A DNA stretch of 64,000 nucleotides, taken from Bactrocera neohumeralis (taxonomy: Eukaryota; Arthropoda; Insecta; Diptera; Tephritidae). Positions 63,931 through 64,000 of the stretch are shown here, piece by piece (within the stretch, counting starts at the first letter, position 1; the number at the start of each line of letters is the position of its first letter). A model generated the notes under the pieces. The model had not been told where the DNA came from. It saw nothing but the letters and a program-made list of their open reading frames with translations, and ran no database searches. Where the stretch lies: positions 5,609,341-5,673,340 of the forward strand of contig NW_026089624.1 in assembly GCF_024586455.1 (NCBI RefSeq), given 5' to 3'. Both the position numbers and the translations under genes were made by a program.

Positions 63931-64000
63931 ATGCCACGACCCACACGAGGAAATATAGGTCGGCGAACGCGTCATGCAAATGCTACGGCATTACAAAGGC
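63931..64000 (+). CDS. Helitron Rep/helicase ORF start (partial)
   Basis: MPRPTRGNIGRRTRHANATA, open to the window edge. Insect Helitron Rep-helicase proteins commonly begin with such a short basic MPR...GRRT/S stretch. Preceded by an acceptor-like tattgaaag at 63918-63926. Only 23 codons are visible, so the call rests on this N-terminal pattern and the upstream Helitron end. Confidence 0.6.
   Translation, partial: MPRPTRGNIGRRTRHANATALQR

Larger units (their letters stand above)
62221..64000 (+). mobile_element. Helitron 5' portion, continues past window
   Basis: The putative 5' end TCTATATA...TATAAAAATGAATGCC (split by the 600-bp fold-back element) is followed by ttataactcaagaacgg, the inverse of the subterminal motif near Helitron ends elsewhere in this window. 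Then about 1 kb of non-coding leader, a probable 5'UTR intron (GT at 63801, AG at 63925-63926) and the start of a Rep/helicase ORF at 63931. The body lies beyond the right edge. Confidence 0.7.

Overview
This is a stretch of insect nuclear genome, most likely from a tephritid fruit fly or close dipteran relative. The basis is a spliced host gene with fly-like protein sequence, a DD41D 'rosa'-type mariner (a type first described from Ceratitis rosa), and an abundant AT-rich repeat (ends reading tatactctcgcaac and gaacttagcccttccttac) that I associate with tephritid genomes. The species cannot be named from the window. I found no bacterial-type operon, CRISPR array, rRNA or tRNA gene.

The only host gene I recognise is ceramide glucosyltransferase (GlcT) on the + strand. 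Five coding exons (38114-38255, 38313-38517, 38586-38698, 50386-50841, 50919-51125) join in frame, with GT/AG splice sites, into the C-terminal 373 residues. The first coding exon was not found and probably lies upstream of the window. The intron between 38698 and 50386 is about 11.7 kb and is filled with transposon debris.

Almost everything else is transposable elements, often nested. 1-8.66 kb: a partial gypsy copy, then a pogo/Tigger remnant split by a nearly complete Ty3/gypsy element (2373-8288; LTRs, ATAT target duplication, tRNA-Ser-type primer site). 8.66-10.4 kb: an RTE-like LINE. 10.9-16.3 kb: a Helitron helicase remnant, a Buster-type hAT element and a BEL/Pao gag remnant. 16.8-17.3 kb: a mariner relic. 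18.4-25.8 kb: a nearly perfect 3.7-kb tandem duplication that itself holds nested mariner, Helitron and Tc1 elements. 25.8-32.4 kb: mariners, including an intact rosa-type DD41D element (28068-29373), and Helitron pieces. 33.3-35.4 kb: a 5'-truncated I-type LINE with target duplication. 35.5-37.1 kb: a decayed gene of an arthropod multicopy family and a mariner relic.

39.5-49.9 kb (inside the GlcT intron): inverted-repeat elements, an inverted mariner pair, a 1-kb tephritid repeat, two further RTE copies and a MITE. 51.75-56.97 kb: a full-length LOA-like LINE on the minus strand with a 9-bp target duplication but a dead polymerase. 57-61 kb: a 184-bp tandem repeat and three inverted-repeat elements, one inside another. 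62.2 kb to the end: the 5' end of a Helitron with its promoter-side region, a probable 5'UTR intron and the first 23 codons of its Rep/helicase ORF. A 600-bp fold-back element made from two copies of the rosa 3' end sits inside it.

No undescribed multi-gene system is evident. The most interesting items are the recent 3.7-kb tandem duplication, the intact rosa transposase together with its double-3'-end derivative, the triplicated polypurine tract and repeated leader motif of the gypsy element, and the hAT element whose two flanks come from different transposon families.
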